Translations under genes and position numbers: made by a program
NCBI RefSeq assembly: GCF_014201585.1
Contig: NZ_JACHES010000016.1
Coordinates: forward strand, 1-45,232
Length of the DNA: 45,232 nucleotides
Reading direction: 5' to 3'
From: Anoxybacillus tengchongensis
GTDB lineage: Bacteria; Bacillota; Bacilli; Bacillales; Anoxybacillaceae
Part shown: in pieces, positions 41,001 through 45,232 of the stretch
How the letters are laid out: the number at the start of each line of letters is the position of its first letter
How positions within the stretch are numbered: the first letter of the stretch is position 1
Notes under the pieces: generated by a model
Told to the model about the DNA's origin: nothing
The model's database searches: none
What the model saw: the letters and a program-made list of their open reading frames with translations, nothing else

Positions 41001-41001
<1 letters not shown>
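40561..41001 (+). CDS. rplO: Ribosomal protein L15
   Basis: L15 is a late-assembly 50S core protein. The 146-residue product has the glycine-rich N-terminal extension [20 protein letters not shown] and a globular C-terminal half with [23 protein letters not shown] at 40561 follows AAGGAGGTG. Its stop TAA shares one base with the secY ATG, so secY is translationally coupled to a ribosomal gene. Confidence 0.98.
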
Positions 41002-43002
<2,001 letters not shown>

Positions 43003-43003
<1 letters not shown>

Positions 43004-43749
43004 TGATCATTTGCAAAACCCCACGCGAAATTGAAATTATGCGTGAAGCTGGCCGAATTGTTGCCTTAACTCATCAAGAATTACAAAAATATATCGAACC
43101 AGGCATAACGACAAGAGAGCTCGATCATATTGCCGAAACGTTCATTCGTAAACATGATGCAATTCCTTCGTTTAAAGGATATAATGGATTCCAAGGGAGC
43201 ATTTGTACGTCCGTAAATGAAGAGCTCGTTCACGGCGTTCCGGGAGACCGTGTGCTTCGCGAAGGAGATATTATTAGCATCGATATTGGCGCAAAATATA
43301 ATGGATATCATGGCGATTCAGCTTGGACATATCCGGTCGGGGTCATCTCCGAAGAGGCAAAAAAACTGTTAGAAGTGACAGAACAGTCATTGTATCGCGG
43401 ATTGGAAGAAGCGAAACCTGGCGCACGGTTAACGAACATTTCCCATGCGATCCAAACATACGTTGAGGCACATAACTTTTCTGTTGTGCGTGAGTATGTT
43501 GGACATGGAATTGGTCAAGACTTACATGAAGATCCGCAAATTCCACATTACGGTCCGCCAAACAAAGGACCGCGGTTAAAGCCAGGCATGGTTCTTTGCA
43601 TTGAACCGATGGTAAATGCAGGAACTCGTTATGTTCGTACGTTAGAAGATAATTGGACGGTCGTCACAGTAGATGGCAAGCTTTGTGCTCATTTTGAGCA
43701 TACGATCGCTATTACTGAGACGGGATATGAAATTTTAACAACACTTTGA
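43003..43749 (+). CDS. map: Methionine aminopeptidase, type I
   Basis: Map removes the initiator methionine from nascent proteins. The 248-residue pita-bread fold enzyme has all five metal ligands: Asp94, Asp105, His168, Glu201 and Glu232, in [40 protein letters not shown] and [12 protein letters not shown]. It starts at ATG 43003 in a TAATG overlap with adk, with GGGGG of the adk end as weak ribosome binding site. In B. subtilis a small KOW-domain gene (ybzG) follows; here there is only a 98-base gap to infA. Confidence 0.98.
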
Positions 43750-43847
43750 ACGCTTTAACCTTCTTTGCGGATGCGCATCGTAAGCTTTAAACTGGTCGTG
43801 TTAGTTGAACATGTTACTCATTTCAAAAAAGAAGGGAGAGCCGTTCA

Positions 43848-44066
43848 ATGGCGAAAGACGATGTAATTGAAGTGGAAGGTACAGTCGTTGAAACGTTACC
43901 TAATGCGATGTTCCGAGTGGAACTTGAAAACGGTCATACTGTTTTAGCTCACGTTTCAGGTAAAATTCGTATGCATTTTATTCGGATTTTACCAGGTGAT
44001 AAAGTGACAGTGGAACTATCACCTTACGATTTAACACGTGGAAGAATTACGTATCGATATAAATAA
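43848..44066 (+). CDS. infA: Translation initiation factor IF-1
   Basis: IF-1 occupies the 30S A site and works with IF-2 and IF-3 in start selection. The 72-residue OB-fold protein, [19 protein letters not shown] then [20 protein letters not shown], matches the B. subtilis length. ATG at 43848 is behind AAGAAGGGAGAG. This ribosome binding site is complementary to a CCTTCTTT stretch 60 bases upstream. Confidence 0.98.
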   Translation: MAKDDVIEVEGTVVETLPNAMFRVELENGHTVLAHVSGKIRMHFIRILPGDKVTVELSPYDLTRGRITYRYK

Positions 44067-44090
44067 CACTCCGCACGAACAAGGAGGTAA

Positions 44091-44210
<120 letters not shown>

Positions 44211-44217
44211 AACTTGA

Positions 44218-44598
<381 letters not shown>

Positions 44599-44602
44599 TT
44601 AA

Positions 44603-45013
<411 letters not shown>

Positions 45014-45029
45014 TTTCTCTGTATAGAAT

Positions 45030-45058
45030 TTGCGTATGTGTCAATAATGGGATATAGT
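45030..45058 (+). promoter_or_regulatory. Possible promoter of rpoA
   Basis: TTGCGT (45030-45035), a 17-base spacer and TATAGT (45053-45058) lie in the gap after rpsK. The rest of the gap, to 45165, shows no clear terminator. It would let rpoA (and probably rplQ beyond the window) be read apart from the long ribosomal protein transcript. Confidence 0.6.
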
Positions 45059-45181
45059 CATTGTTACAGGGAAATAAAAAACAGTTGTTGTGCACATTCG
45101 GGAACTTATTCATGGGGGAATTTCGATTGAGCTGTCATCGGTTTAATCGGGGTTTCGACGTTTTGAAGGAGGGTTAAAGGA

Positions 45182-45232
45182 ATGCTGGAAATCGAAAAGC
45201 CGAAAATCGAAACGGTTGAAATCAGCGAGGAT
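45182..45232 (+). CDS. rpoA: RNA polymerase alpha subunit, N-terminal fragment (cut by window end)
   Basis: Seventeen codons, MLEIEKPKIETVEISED, match the start of Bacillus RpoA; the remainder is outside the window. RpoA dimerises to nucleate RNA polymerase assembly and contacts UP elements and activators. ATG at 45182 lies eight bases after AAGGAGGG. Position after rpsK agrees with all Bacilli. Confidence 0.95.
   Translation, partial: MLEIEKPKIETVEISED

Overview
The window is a 45 kb stretch of a Firmicutes (Bacillaceae) chromosome. It runs from the 3' end of a 5S rRNA gene to the first 17 codons of rpoA, and every protein gene is on the + strand. Gene order is almost that of Bacillus subtilis. 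Protein lengths, the purine-rich AAGGAGG-type ribosome binding sites, the frequent GTG and TTG starts, the CtsR operator, the cysteine T-box and the L10 leader all fit that family. Protein detail and moderate GC suggest the Anoxybacillus/Geobacillus side of the family, but that placement is inference. I see no mobile element, CRISPR array, tRNA gene or foreign-looking island.

Region 1 (1-4850): end of an rrn operon and its terminator, then the class III heat-shock operon ctsR-mcsA-mcsB-clpC, with a sigma-A promoter overlapped downstream by a CtsR operator and a strong terminator after clpC. Region 2 (4850-10150): radA, yacL, ispD, ispF and gltX. The disA gene, which lies between radA and yacL in B. 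subtilis, is missing; only 89 bp separate the two genes. Region 3 (10150-14200): a Cys-specific T-box controls cysE-cysS, which run on into mrnC, rlmB and rae1. Mini-III RNase (mrnC) carries a near-perfect long hairpin inside its own coding sequence.

Region 4 (14200-26640): sigH, rpmGB, secE, nusG, then the L11-L1 and L10-L12 genes with structured leaders, the methyltransferase ybxB, and rpoB-rpoC, both starting with TTG. Region 5 (26640-31610): the str operon ybxF-rpsL-rpsG-fusA-tuf, closed by a clear terminator. Region 6 (31610-45232): tandem promoters and a structured leader feed the merged S10-spc-alpha cluster from rpsJ to rpoA, including secY, adk, map and infA.

Together the genes build and run the ribosome, RNA polymerase and Sec translocon, with linked protein quality control, tRNA charging, isoprenoid synthesis and rRNA maturation. 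The conserved proteins hold few surprises. The parts most worth checking are the disA deletion, the hairpin inside mrnC, and several intergenic RNA structures (rpoC-ybxF, rpsG-fusA, fusA-tuf, rplB-rpsS, secY-adk, map-infA) that may regulate or process the transcripts.
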